Shown: positions 15,537-24,297 of the stretch, piece after piece
How positions within the stretch are numbered: position 1 is the first letter of the stretch
Layout: every line of letters starts with the position of its first letter
Origin: an uncultured Clostridia bacterium
GTDB taxonomy: Bacteria > Bacillota > Clostridia > Oscillospirales > CAG-272
Length of the DNA stretch: 35,374 nt
Assembly: GCA_944384515.1 (NCBI GenBank)
Contig: CALWTU010000052.1
Coordinates: forward strand, 1 to 35,374
Direction of reading: 5' to 3'
The notes under the pieces: model-generated
What the model was told of the DNA's origin: nothing
Database searches by the model: none
The model's input: the letters and a program-made list of their open reading frames with translations, nothing else
Program-made: the position numbers and the translations under genes

Positions 15537-15917
15537 GTGACAAGACAGAAAACCGTAATACTTGATGTAATTCGCTCTGATAAATGTCACCATACCGCAG
15601 AGGAAATATATTTTCTCGCAAAGGATTTGCTTCCCTCTATATCCAAAGCGACTGTTTATAATAATCTGAAGGCGCTTGTTGATGAAAGGATTATCCGAAA
15701 GATCAGCGGGGATGACGGCCCCGACAGATACGACAGTTCATATATACCGCACGGGCATTTGATTTGCACAGAATGCGGCGGAGTATTTGATATTGACCTG
15801 CCGTGTATCGAGACGATTATTACAGACAGGATAGGCATGATTCCCGAGTCGTATGAACTTAAGGTGCGTGCGGTATGTTCGGCGTGTCGCCAAAGAGCGT
15901 ATAAGAGGACACTTTGA
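15537..15917 (+). CDS. perR: Fur-family peroxide regulator, PerR-like
   Basis: This 126-residue protein has the Fur-family winged helix (about 1-65, ATVYNNLKALV) and dimerisation domain. The structural zinc site is present as Cys77-x2-Cys80 and Cys114-x2-Cys117. All five PerR metal-sensing ligands can be placed: His18, Asp66, His72, His74 and Asp85, aligned with His37, Asp85, His91, His93 and Asp104 of B. subtilis PerR; Asp at the last position favours PerR over Fur. It lacks about 18 N-terminal residues relative to that protein. It uses a GTG start with AAAGGAG 5 bases before. PerR represses peroxide-stress genes until a ligand histidine is oxidised. Rubrerythrin directly downstream fits this role. 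Confidence 0.85.
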   Translation: MTRQKTVILDVIRSDKCHHTAEEIYFLAKDLLPSISKATVYNNLKALVDERIIRKISGDDGPDRYDSSYIPHGHLICTECGGVFDIDLPCIETIITDRIGMIPESYELKVRAVCSACRQRAYKRTL

Positions 15918-16012
15918 TAAACGGGGAACATTCTAATCAAATTGAAGAAAACGGATTAAAACTTATTAAAAAAGCAAAAAATAAATAAAACACAAAATAA
16001 GGAGAAGTGAAA

Positions 16013-16546
16013 ATGGAACTTAAAGGCACAAAAACCGAAAAAAATCTTATGGCTGCATTCGCAGGCGAGTCTCAGGCGAGAAACAAATACACATACTTTG
16101 CATCAGTTGCTGCAAAGGAAGGATATGAGCAGATAGCTGAGATTTTCAGAAAAACTGCTGAGAATGAGAAGGAGCATGCAAAGCTTTGGTTCAAGGCACT
16201 CGGCGGACTTTCCGACACAGCTACAAACCTTCTTCACGCTGCTGAGGGTGAGAACTATGAGTGGACTGATATGTACGAGACTTTTGCAAAAGAGGCAGAG
16301 GAAGAGGGCTTTAAGGCACTTGCATTCCAGTTCAGAGCAGTAGCCGCTATCGAGAAGGCACACGAGGAGAGATACAGAAAGCTCCTTTCAAATGTTGAAA
16401 TGCAAGAGGTTTTTACAAAGGGCGAGATGACAATGTGGGAGTGCCGCAACTGCGGACACCTTGTTATGGGTACAAAGGCTCCTTCAGTATGTCCTGTATG
16501 CGCACATCCCCAGAGTTTCTTTGAGGTAAGAAGCGAGAACTATTAA
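16013..16546 (+). CDS. rbr: Rubrerythrin
   Basis: Rubrerythrin reduces hydrogen peroxide in the cytosol of anaerobes. The 177-residue protein has a ferritin-like four-helix domain with a di-iron site (ESQARNKY near 18-25, EKEHAKLW near 50-57, and EKAHEERY) followed by a rubredoxin-like domain whose iron is held by Cys144-x2-Cys147 and Cys160-x2-Cys163. Length and order are those of classic rubrerythrin. ATG 16013 is preferred to GTG 16007 because AAGGAG (15999-16004) stands 8 bases before it. No separate promoter is evident in the 95-base gap after perR, so co-transcription under PerR control is likely. Confidence 0.96.
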   Translation: MELKGTKTEKNLMAAFAGESQARNKYTYFASVAAKEGYEQIAEIFRKTAENEKEHAKLWFKALGGLSDTATNLLHAAEGENYEWTDMYETFAKEAEEEGFKALAFQFRAVAAIEKAHEERYRKLLSNVEMQEVFTKGEMTMWECRNCGHLVMGTKAPSVCPVCAHPQSFFEVRSENY

Positions 16547-16612
16547 TTTGTCCGCTTAAAACCGTCTGAATCATTTTGTAAAATTGATTTGATGAGATTT
16601 AAATAAAAACAG

Positions 16613-16665
16613 AAAGAGAAAGAATACCTATGTTATTATAGGAAAATTCTTTCTCTTTTTTTATT
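16613..16665 (+). terminator. Intrinsic terminator after rubrerythrin
   Basis: The arms AAAGAGAAAGAAT (16613-16625) and ATTCTTTCTCTTT (16646-16658) pair perfectly, with an inner CCTAT/ATAGG stem in the loop, and a T-rich run follows. It ends the perR-rbr transcript. Confidence 0.88.
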
Positions 16666-16764
16666 TTTCGGTTTCAAAAAATCACAAAAACAGAAAAAAA
16701 TATTCAGCTTACGGGTAAATGTGTTTCAAATTAGTTAAATATAAATATTTTGAGGTAAATAATA

Positions 16765-16793
16765 TTGCAAAAGTTGTAAAAATGTGATAAAAT
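16765..16793 (+). promoter_or_regulatory. Promoter of the GNAT gene
   Basis: TTGCAA (16765-16770) and TAAAAT (16788-16793) are spaced by 17 bp. The start would fall near 16800, giving a leader of about 17 bases that still holds a GAGGT ribosome site. Confidence 0.6.
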
Positions 16794-16816
16794 AAATAAA
16801 AAAGAGGTAAAAATCC

Positions 16817-17725
16817 ATGCTATCCTTTAAACTGCTCAGCTCCGTCGGAGATTCCGAGGTGCAGATGCTTAAAACGGGACTCAGTCTTACAGAACAAGAG
16901 GAGCTGATGTATGCTTTGCCGCAGCTTGAGGCGGAGGATGATACAGAATATGCCGTGGCGGTTATGTACGGCTGTTTGCTTGTCAGGATTTTTGATATGG
17001 GCAGGTATCTGTTTTTATTTCCGTATCCTCTTTCCGACGATGCAAATGTGAAGCTGGCGCTCGAGGCTATGGGAGAGTATGCAAGGCGTGAGGAGATACC
17101 TTTTTGCGTTACGGAAGTACCTTATGATATGCTTTACTGTTTTGGCGGTTTTCGGCATATGGATTTAGATGCCTTGGACGAGACGGGGACTATCTATCGG
17201 GTGAAGGTGAAGACGGAGTGTCAGATTTTAGACAAAATTCCGCCGTGTGACGGGGGGCGTGTCGTATTATCTGCCATTACCGCTGAGGACAGCGAGGAAT
17301 ATGCCGCAGTGTGCAGGAATGATGAGATAAATAAATTTTGGGGGTACGATTTCAGAGAGGACGCTCCGGACGCCGACGGCGGATATTTTGCAGAGTGTGC
17401 CATGAGGGATTTTGAGTGTGGCAGGAGCATCACTTATGCCGTAAGATATGACGGTGTGCTTGTGGGCGAGGCTGTGATATACGCTTTTGATGGCAAGGGC
17501 AATGCGGAAATTGCCATCAGAATTCTGCCGTCGTATCAGAAACAGGGTATAGGCACAAAGACGCTTGAGCTTTTAAAGCAGGTGTGTTGCAAGATAGGGC
17601 TGTGCAAACTTTATGCAAAAGTTATGGAGAAAAACTCGGCGTCTGTAAAATTTTTCTCTTCAGTGGCAAAGAGACAGGGGACGGATGAAAGCGGTGTCGT
17701 CGATTTTCTGATAGAGTTGACCTGA
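16817..17725 (+). CDS. GNAT-family N-acetyltransferase
   Basis: The 302-residue protein ends in a GNAT acetyltransferase domain (about 145-300). The acetyl-CoA pyrophosphate loop is visible as LPSYQKQGIGTKTLELL, and the late strand and helix as KLYAKVMEKNSASVKFF. The N-terminal 140 residues (YAVAVMYGCLLVRIFDMGRYLFLFPYP) form a separate domain that I do not recognise; it may be a second, degenerate GNAT-like fold. The acceptor is unknown. It appears to be a single-gene transcript between the rubrerythrin terminator and the rhamnose genes. Confidence 0.82.
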   Translation: MLSFKLLSSVGDSEVQMLKTGLSLTEQEELMYALPQLEAEDDTEYAVAVMYGCLLVRIFDMGRYLFLFPYPLSDDANVKLALEAMGEYARREEIPFCVTEVPYDMLYCFGGFRHMDLDALDETGTIYRVKVKTECQILDKIPPCDGGRVVLSAITAEDSEEYAAVCRNDEINKFWGYDFREDAPDADGGYFAECAMRDFECGRSITYAVRYDGVLVGEAVIYAFDGKGNAEIAIRILPSYQKQGIGTKTLELLKQVCCKIGLCKLYAKVMEKNSASVKFFSSVAKRQGTDESGVVDFLIELT

Positions 17726-17861
17726 GATGTGCAGCTATGCGTCACTTGCGTGTTTTACCGCTTGTGGTTCGGGCATAAAACAAAGACCCGGAGAGTATAT
17801 TTTAACAGCAGTATGAAATAAAAAAGATTTATTAAGATAAAGATGTTCAGAGGGGATTTTT

Positions 17862-19172
17862 ATGAAATACTATCTTGCAATTGATATCGGAGCTTCAAGC
17901 GGACGGCATATTATCGGATATGAGAAGGACGGTGAAATTCTGACCGACGAGGTGTACCGTTTTGAAAACGGCATGGATAATGATAACGGACGGCTGATCT
18001 GGAACAGCGAGAGGCTGTACCGTGAGGTCGTAGAGGGAATCAGACTCGCTTTTTTGAAATATCCTGTAATCGAGAGTCTTTCTGTCGATACGTGGGGTGT
18101 GGATTATATGCTCTTTAACGGAGATGAGGAGATTTTGCCCATGTACGCATACCGTGACAGCCGCACGGATGAGTCGATTAAAAAGGTGCATGAGATAATT
18201 GATTTTGAAAAGCTGTATTCAAGGACAGGCACACAGTTTAACACATTCAACACGATATATCAGCTCTATTCGGATAAGCTTGCAGGCAGGCTTGAGGGGG
18301 CAACCGATTTTCTCATGGTTCCCGAGTATCTTATGTACAGACTGACGGGCGTTAAGAAAAAGGAGTTTACCGAGGCGACTACAACAGGACTTGTAAATGC
18401 AAAAACGCTCTCTTTCGACCTCGAGCTTTGCGAAATTCTCGGCTTACCAAAAAGGCTGTTTTCAGAGCTTTGTCAGCCGGGCAGCTTTGTCGGAAGACTC
18501 AAAAAAGAAGTGCGTGATATTGTAAACGGAGATCTTGATGTGGTATTCTGCCCGACTCATGATACCGCAAGCGCGGTAGAGGCAATTGATATGGACGAAA
18601 ACAGTCCGTATATTTCTTCAGGAACATGGTCGCTGCTCGGCGTGAAAACAAAACTCCCGATAACCGATATGGCAAGCTGCAAGGCGGATTATTCAAACGA
18701 GGGCGGAGTAGGTTATAACAGATACCAGAAAAATATTACGGGCATGTGGCTCGTGCAGAGCCTTAGAAAGGAACTGTGCCCGGATACGTCATACGGCGAA
18801 ATAGCTGAAAATGCCGAGAAATCGGAGTTTTGCGGCATCTTTGATGTAAACGACAGGTCGTTTGCCGCCCCTATCAGCATGAAAGGTGCGATAGACGAAT
18901 ATTTTAAAGAGAGAAATATGCCGACGCCAAAAACAGTATGGGATTATTTTAACAGCGCATACATAAGCCTCGCACACTGCTATAAGGAGTCAATTGCGGC
19001 GCTCGAAATTAACACGGGTGAGACTTATCCCAAAATTTATATTGTCGGAGGAGGAGCAAAGAACGGTTATCTTAACCGCCTTACCGAAAAGATAACACGC
19101 AAAAAAGTTGTTGCATTACCGATAGAGGCCACTGCAATAGGAAATCTTAAAACTCAAATGAAAAGGAGATAG
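17862..19172 (+). CDS. rhaB: Rhamnulokinase, short C-terminus
   Basis: RhaB phosphorylates L-rhamnulose to L-rhamnulose-1-phosphate with ATP. FGGY-family motifs are present: AIDIGASSGRH at the N-terminus, SVDTWGVDYML, MYAYRDSRTD, the likely catalytic Asp234 in THDTASAV, SSGTWSLLGV, and the ATP-binding VGGGAKNGYLNRL. At 436 residues it is shorter than known rhamnulokinases (about 460-490): it stops directly after PIEATAIGNL, where the family continues with a final helical stretch. Its stop abuts the rhaA start region and its last codons contain the rhaA ribosome site. No obvious frameshift product remains downstream. The ATG has an AGAGGGG site 6 bases before. Activity is likely but not certain given the short end. 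Confidence 0.9.
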   Translation: MKYYLAIDIGASSGRHIIGYEKDGEILTDEVYRFENGMDNDNGRLIWNSERLYREVVEGIRLAFLKYPVIESLSVDTWGVDYMLFNGDEEILPMYAYRDSRTDESIKKVHEIIDFEKLYSRTGTQFNTFNTIYQLYSDKLAGRLEGATDFLMVPEYLMYRLTGVKKKEFTEATTTGLVNAKTLSFDLELCEILGLPKRLFSELCQPGSFVGRLKKEVRDIVNGDLDVVFCPTHDTASAVEAIDMDENSPYISSGTWSLLGVKTKLPITDMASCKADYSNEGGVGYNRYQKNITGMWLVQSLRKELCPDTSYGEIAENAEKSEFCGIFDVNDRSFAAPISMKGAIDEYFKERNMPTPKTVWDYFNSAYISLAHCYKESIAALEINTGETYPKIYIVGGGAKNGYLNRLTEKITRKKVVALPIEATAIGNLKTQMKRR

Positions 19173-20429
19173 GTGAACATGAAAAATTACAAGAGCGCAA
19201 AAGTAGAGTATGCCAAATACGGTGTTGATACAGACGCGGCAATTGATATACTCTCAAAAATTCCGATTTCGCTTCACTGTTGGCAGGGAGATGATGTAAT
19301 GGGATTTGAGCCTGCCGCCGATAGCGGCAAAGGTCAGATTGTCACCACCGGTTCTTATATCGGCAGGGCAAGAAACCCCGAGGAGCTGATGGCTGACATT
19401 GAAAAGGCGTTAAGTCTGATTCCCGGCAAAAAGAAACTTAATCTTCACGCAAGTTACGCAATCTTCAAAGACGGTGAGTATGCGGACAGAGATATGCTTG
19501 AGCCGAAGCATTTTGAGCCGTGGCTTAAATTTTGCAAAAAGAAAAGAATAGGAATTGATTTTAATCCCACATTCTTCTCGCATCCCATGGTCAAGGACAA
19601 TCTCACACTTTCAAGCCCCGACAAAAAAGTCCGTGACTTCTGGATAAGGCACGGAAAGGCATGTATCAGAATTGCGGAGTATTTTGCAAAGAACACGGGA
19701 GTTGAGTGCGTACTTAACTTCTGGATACCCGACGGATACAAGGAAACTCCCGCAGACAGACTTTCTCCGAGGCTGAGATATCAGCAGGCGCTTGATGAAA
19801 TACTCACTGAGCCTTATGACAAGAGCAAGGTGTACATAACACTTGAGCCCAAACTTTTCGGTATCGGGCTTGAGTCTTACACGGTAGGCTCGCCGGAATT
19901 TTGCCTGTCCTATGCGCACAGCAGAGGACTTACTCCGCTTATGGATAACGGGCATTATCACCCGACAGAGTCTGTGGCTGATAAGATTTCCGCACTTGCG
20001 CCGTTCTATGAAAAAATAGCGCTTCATATAACAAGAGGTGTAAGATGGGACTCCGACCATGTCATAAGGTTTGACGATGAGACAAAAGAAATTGCCAAGG
20101 AAATCGTAAGTTGCGACTGCCTTGACAAAGTGTTCATAGCTATGGATTATTTTGATTCATCAATAAACAGAATAGCGGCATGGGTGCTTGGCTCAAGAAA
20201 CCTGCAAAAAGCATTGCTGTACGCTTTACTGCTGCCGCACAAAAAACTCTCAGAGCTGCAAGATGAGGCGAATTTTACAAAAATGTTTGTGATGGACGAG
20301 GAGTTTAAAACATTTCCGTTTAACGATGTGTGGGATGAGTACTGCGAGAGGGAGAATGTGGAGCTGTCGATGAACTGGCTGCGTGAGATCGATATCTACG
20401 AGTCGGAAGTTCTTGACAAGAGAAACTAA
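19173..20429 (+). CDS. rhaA: L-rhamnose isomerase
   Basis: RhaA interconverts L-rhamnose and L-rhamnulose, the step before RhaB. The 418-residue protein carries the family motifs: SLHCWQGDDVMGFE near the start, NLHASYA, the substrate and metal region ITLEPKLFGIG with Glu225, LMDNGHYHPTE with Asp258 and His261, HITRGVRWDSDHV with His285 and Asp293/Asp295, and FIAMDYFDSSINR. Length is typical. GTG 19173 is 4 bases and ATG 19179 is 10 bases after AAGGAG; either may be used. No aldolase rhaD or lactaldehyde reductase lies nearby, so the pathway must be completed elsewhere. Confidence 0.95.
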   Translation: MNMKNYKSAKVEYAKYGVDTDAAIDILSKIPISLHCWQGDDVMGFEPAADSGKGQIVTTGSYIGRARNPEELMADIEKALSLIPGKKKLNLHASYAIFKDGEYADRDMLEPKHFEPWLKFCKKKRIGIDFNPTFFSHPMVKDNLTLSSPDKKVRDFWIRHGKACIRIAEYFAKNTGVECVLNFWIPDGYKETPADRLSPRLRYQQALDEILTEPYDKSKVYITLEPKLFGIGLESYTVGSPEFCLSYAHSRGLTPLMDNGHYHPTESVADKISALAPFYEKIALHITRGVRWDSDHVIRFDDETKEIAKEIVSCDCLDKVFIAMDYFDSSINRIAAWVLGSRNLQKALLYALLLPHKKLSELQDEANFTKMFVMDEEFKTFPFNDVWDEYCERENVELSMNWLREIDIYESEVLDKRN

Positions 20430-21319
20430 AGTACTGCCATTGCAGTCAGTGCGGCGCAGATCATTATACAACCGATGATGTTTTTAGAGTTAAGCTTCTC
20501 TTTGAAGAGAATGCATGAGAAAATCACACTGCACACCATTACTCCTGCGCTGTTGAATGTGTAGAGAATGCTTTTGTTCTCTATAAGAGTGACTAAAACC
20601 ACAAATATATTTACAGATACTGCGGAACATGTAGCGCAGCTTAAGAGGAATATCAGAGAGGGAGCTGTATTTTTAAATACAGATAAAAACTCCCTCTTTT
20701 TTCTGTATATGATGAAAAACAGCGCAATTACGGCGGCACTCATAAAAGTCAGAGCCGTCATTTCCTCCCGCTCACACTCACCGGTGAATTTTTGCTGAAG
20801 GGTGAGCATAATACCGTATATACCGTTTGCGAGCATGTTTACAATACAGAGTATGATGAATTTCGGAGATATTTTGTTTTCTTCGGATGAGTTGTTTTTG
20901 TCCTTGTAGCTTACAAGATATATTGCGGGGACTGTCGTAAATACGGCAATGAACTGTATCGGCGAAAGACTGTCCCAACCCATGATGTTGAAAAATACTG
21001 CGGGGATGATTATCGAACCCGTGATGGAAAAAACTATAAAGACGGAGTAGGGACCTTTGCGTGAGGCAGAGATGAGACTCAAGTTATAAATAAAAAGGAC
21101 TATTCCGTTAATCACGGCGAGCAGTGCGGTAAGAGCGCTGAGGGTTACCCTGAAGCGCGAGAAGAAGAGGGAAACTATAAAAACGGTTATACCGACCGTG
21201 ACAGAGTAGACATATGTTGCCATGCTTTTGTCATTTGGATATTCACGGGTAAAAAGTTTGCTCAAGAGAGTTTGGGATGTGTACAGAAAAACCGTCACCA
21301 AAATAAATAAGTACTGCAT
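20426..21319 (-). CDS. EamA/DMT-type membrane transporter
   Basis: The 297-residue protein has about ten hydrophobic segments in two halves separated by a charged loop (SYKDKNNSSEENKISPKF). The terminal helices with INGIVLFIYNLSLISAS in the first half and a VIFSCILFKEKLNSKNIIG segment in the second are typical of drug/metabolite transporters of the EamA type. Substrate is unknown; lying beside rhaBA it might carry a sugar, but it is on the other strand. The second Met (21319) is preferred: CGGAG abuts Met 21328 but stands 9 bases from this one. Its stop shares CTAA with the rhaA stop, so the two converge with a 4-base overlap and no room for a terminator. Confidence 0.8.
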   Translation of the reverse strand: MQYLFILVTVFLYTSQTLLSKLFTREYPNDKSMATYVYSVTVGITVFIVSLFFSRFRVTLSALTALLAVINGIVLFIYNLSLISASRKGPYSVFIVFSITGSIIIPAVFFNIMGWDSLSPIQFIAVFTTVPAIYLVSYKDKNNSSEENKISPKFIILCIVNMLANGIYGIMLTLQQKFTGECEREEMTALTFMSAAVIALFFIIYRKKREFLSVFKNTAPSLIFLLSCATCSAVSVNIFVVLVTLIENKSILYTFNSAGVMVCSVIFSCILFKEKLNSKNIIGCIMICAALTAMAVL

Positions 21320-21401
21320 AAATTGCATCTCCGAATTAAAAAGTTTTTGTTGCGGGCTCTCTTTGCTCTCGCCGTATTTATAAAAAATGCCTTGGCAGGC
21401 A

Positions 21402-21434
21402 GTATTATTTTGTAATACACTGCTATGATAGCAG
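21402..21434. promoter_or_regulatory. Two palindromes upstream of the EamA-type gene
   Basis: GTATTA-TTTTG-TAATAC (21402-21418) and the perfect CTGCTAT-G-ATAGCAG (21420-21434) lie next to each other in the divergent region between the EamA-type gene and secG. A third short one, TGCCTTGGCA, lies at 21388-21397. They look like operators, but no bound protein can be named. Confidence 0.45.
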
Positions 21435-21483
21435 ATATAAGAATGAAAGTCAATATATTTACAATATAAATTTTATAAAACTA

Positions 21484-21512
21484 TTGATTTTTTGAAATAA
21501 ATATGGTACAAT
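21484..21512 (+). promoter_or_regulatory. Sigma-A promoter of secG
   Basis: TTGATT (21484-21489) and TACAAT (21507-21512) with a 17-bp spacer. Transcription would begin near 21519, about 40 bases before the secG start. Confidence 0.7.
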
Positions 21513-21558
21513 AATGTTAATCATGGTCTTTAGAGATCTCATTAAAACGGAGGATAAA

Positions 21559-21870
21559 ATGTTAATAGTAGAGTATATATTTCTTGCGGTTCTTTTGCTT
21601 GCGTCGATTTTCATTATAGTCGCGGTTACTCTTCAGAAATCTGAAAAGGACGGACTTTCCGCCACAATCAAAGGAGGTTCTGAGACATATTACGGCAGAA
21701 ATAAGGCTGTGCATACCGACAAGGTTCTTAAAATGTGGACGCTGATTATCGGTGCGGTTTTTGTTTTAGCGGTTTTACTTGTATATGTAATTCAGCCCGA
21801 TTACACACAGAGCTATAATAACCTTGATTATTGGCAGAAGATTTCTGAGTATTCATCTATCTTCTCATAA
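21559..21870 (+). CDS. secG: Protein-export membrane protein SecG
   Basis: SecG is the small accessory subunit of the SecYEG translocon. The 103-residue protein has two membrane helices (about 5-27 and 58-80) joined by a loop containing the family stretch VTLQKSEKDGLSATIKGG. The reading frame opens earlier, but ATG 21559 is chosen because ACGGAGG lies 6 bases before it. After a short hydrophilic tail (PDYTQSYNNLDYWQKISEYSSIFS) it stops. secG directly before rnr is the usual Firmicutes order. Confidence 0.92.
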   Translation: MLIVEYIFLAVLLLASIFIIVAVTLQKSEKDGLSATIKGGSETYYGRNKAVHTDKVLKMWTLIIGAVFVLAVLLVYVIQPDYTQSYNNLDYWQKISEYSSIFS

Positions 21871-21878
21871 TTGCCGAT

Positions 21879-21910
21879 GGGGTGTTGCATGTTGCAACAC
21901 CCCTATCTGT
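21879..21910 (+). terminator. Hairpin terminator after secG
   Basis: A perfect 10-bp GC-rich stem, GGGGTGTTGC (21879-21888) and GCAACACCCC (21894-21903), has a 5-base loop. Only an imperfect T-rich tail (TATCTGTTT) follows, so it may terminate only partly and allow some reading into rnr. Confidence 0.65.
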
Positions 21911-22045
21911 TTAAAATAGCGCTGAAAATTGAGTTTGATATAAAATTCAGTCGATAATAAAGAAAAGAACTTTGTAAAACCTATGTTTTAAGAAGAATAC
22001 ACTACCGCTTTTTGAAAAAGAAGTAACTTATAAAAAGGAAATAAG

Positions 22046-24163
22046 ATGAAACGTAATAAAACAAAAAAAGCGCAGCAAAAATTCTCCAAAAATACTGCCG
22101 GGCACCGCCGCACAAAAGATAAGATGAAGCGGCAGATTTTGTCACAGCTTGACAGCATGGGGATAAACAGCAGCGGACTGAAGTTCAGGAGCAGTGTTGA
22201 CCGCGGCAGAGCGAGAAGTAATGTAAATTTATCTAAGACTAAGACAATCAAGGCAGAGGGCGTTTTTTCCTCTTCAAAATCCGGATTTGGATTTGTGAGT
22301 GTCGAGGGTAGGGACAGGGATGTGTTTATTCCCGGTGAGCATACACTCGGTGCGTTTGACGGGGATGTCGTTGATATACTCTACCACTCGTATGTAAACT
22401 CTGCAGGGGAGGAGAAGACCGAGGGGCGTGTTACGAAAATCGTGGAATTCGGCAGGAAAACCGTTATCGGAACGGTTGTCGAGAGGGAGTCTTGGCACCG
22501 CACAAGATCGAGGCACGGCAGAGAGTATATGCTCGTCCCTGACGACTCCAAAATATCACAGCAGATAAAAATAACAGACTTAGGCGGTGCCGTCGTGGGC
22601 GATAAAGCGGAGGTGCTTGTTCACCGAGGCGGTGAAATCAGCGGCGTTGTTGTCAGAAACTTCGGTATTGCCGATTCCAAAAACTCAAATTATGAGGCGA
22701 TACTCTATCAGTCAGGTATTGAGGTTGAGTTTAAAAAGGAGGAGCTTTGCGAGGCAGAATTTTTCGCCGCAATGCCGCTCAGCGATGAGGGAAGAGTCAG
22801 AAGAGACAGAGAGATTATTTTTACAATAGACGGCGAGGACGCAAAGGACCTTGACGATGCCGTGTCGCTCAGACGGCTTAAAAACGGCTGGCAACTCGGA
22901 GTGCATATTGCGGATGTCTCATGGTATGTAAAAGAGAGATCGCACCTTGACCGCGCGGTGATGAACAGGGGCACAAGCGTGTATTTTACCGACAAGGTGG
23001 TGCCTATGCTTCCTAAGGCTCTCTCGAATGGGGCATGCTCCCTGAGTCCCAATGAGGACAAGTATGCGCTGAGTGCTGTTATTAATCTGTCAGAGGACGG
23101 AGAAATACGGTCTCTTAAGATAGAAAAGTCGGTTATTCAAAGCCGTCTGCGCGGAGTTTACTCGGAGGTTAATGCGATTTTTTCAGGTACGGCGAGCGAT
23201 GATATACTGAAAAAATATAAAGAGGTTATTCCGACTCTCAAAAAAATGCGTGAGCTTTATCTTCTCCTTGAAAAGAAGGCAAAGCTGCGCGGCAGTCTTG
23301 AGCTTGAGAGTAAGGAGGCAAAAATTGTCCTTGACCAAAATGGGGAGCCTGTCGATATAACGGTCAGGGACAGAGGGGACGCCGAGCGGCTTATCGAGCA
23401 GTTTATGCTCACCGCAAACGAGGCGGTTGCGACATATCTGCATGAGCGCGGGATACCGTGTGTCTACCGTGTGCATGAGAATCCGCCGAAGGACAAGCTT
23501 TGGGACTTTCTCCTTTACGCACACAATATGGGGTTTGACACTACCAAAATTTCAAGAGAAAAATCATCCGCCAAAGATTTTCAGAATGTACTTGAAGAGG
23601 CAAAAGAGCGGGGTATCGGCATACCCGTGTCAAGTGTAATGCTCAGAACCATGGCAAAAGCCAAGTATTCCGAGGCGCAGCACGGCCATTTCGGACTCGG
23701 TATAGAGTACTACTGCCACTTTACCTCACCGATCAGGCGTCTTTCCGACCTTGCAACGCACAGGATAATACACAAAGTTCTCTTTGAGGGCAAACCGAAA
23801 GAGATGTACCTGTCTTATGCGAAAAATGCGGCGACTGCGGCAAGCGAGGCGGAACTGCGCGCATTGAATGCAGAGCGCAGAATTGAAAATCTCTATAAAG
23901 TTATATATATGGAAAAATATCTCGGATGTGAGTTTGACGCGGTCATTAATTCTGTTACCTCGTTCGGATTTTTTGCGGAGCTTGACAACACATGCGAGGG
24001 GCTTGTGCCGATAAGCGAACTTGACGGAATGTATATTTTTGACGAGAAGAATATGTCCCTCAGGAGCTCGGACAAAGTATACCGCATAGGGGACATGGTT
24101 AAAATCAGGGTTGAAGAGGCGGACAGAATATCCGGCAAACTGCGCTTTTCGGTTGTAAAATAA
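22046..24163 (+). CDS. rnr: Ribonuclease R
   Basis: RNase R is a processive 3'-5' exoribonuclease that degrades structured RNA. The 705-residue protein has a lysine/arginine-rich N-terminal segment (1-68), an OB/cold-shock-type region beginning AEGVFSSSKSGFGFVSV near 70, the RNB catalytic domain with DGEDAKDLDD at 262-271 (Asp262, Asp268, Asp270 and Asp271 for metal binding), the EYYCHFTSPIRRLSDL motif, and a C-terminal S1 domain (about 625-705, VTSFGFFAEL). Length is normal. The ATG has AAAAGGA 6-7 bases before it. A weak promoter (TTGAGT at 21929, GATAAT at 21953) may serve it. smpB, often next door in Firmicutes, is not in this window. Confidence 0.96.
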   Translation: MKRNKTKKAQQKFSKNTAGHRRTKDKMKRQILSQLDSMGINSSGLKFRSSVDRGRARSNVNLSKTKTIKAEGVFSSSKSGFGFVSVEGRDRDVFIPGEHTLGAFDGDVVDILYHSYVNSAGEEKTEGRVTKIVEFGRKTVIGTVVERESWHRTRSRHGREYMLVPDDSKISQQIKITDLGGAVVGDKAEVLVHRGGEISGVVVRNFGIADSKNSNYEAILYQSGIEVEFKKEELCEAEFFAAMPLSDEGRVRRDREIIFTIDGEDAKDLDDAVSLRRLKNGWQLGVHIADVSWYVKERSHLDRAVMNRGTSVYFTDKVVPMLPKALSNGACSLSPNEDKYALSAVINLSEDGEIRSLKIEKSVIQSRLRGVYSEVNAIFSGTASDDILKKYKEVIPTLKKMRELYLLLEKKAKLRGSLELESKEAKIVLDQNGEPVDITVRDRGDAERLIEQFMLTANEAVATYLHERGIPCVYRVHENPPKDKLWDFLLYAHNMGFDTTKISREKSSAKDFQNVLEEAKERGIGIPVSSVMLRTMAKAKYSEAQHGHFGLGIEYYCHFTSPIRRLSDLATHRIIHKVLFEGKPKEMYLSYAKNAATAASEAELRALNAERRIENLYKVIYMEKYLGCEFDAVINSVTSFGFFAELDNTCEGLVPISELDGMYIFDEKNMSLRSSDKVYRIGDMVKIRVEEADRISGKLRFSVVK

Positions 24164-24297
24164 CGCCCCGGAAAAACCACAGGACTTGCCTCTTTGTCTC
24201 TTTCCGTGCTTTTTTGGCACCGCTATCACAGCGTAACAGCAGACGGTGATTTTAAACGGTTTTTCGGCGTTAAAAACAATTATAAAAAGGGTTTTTT

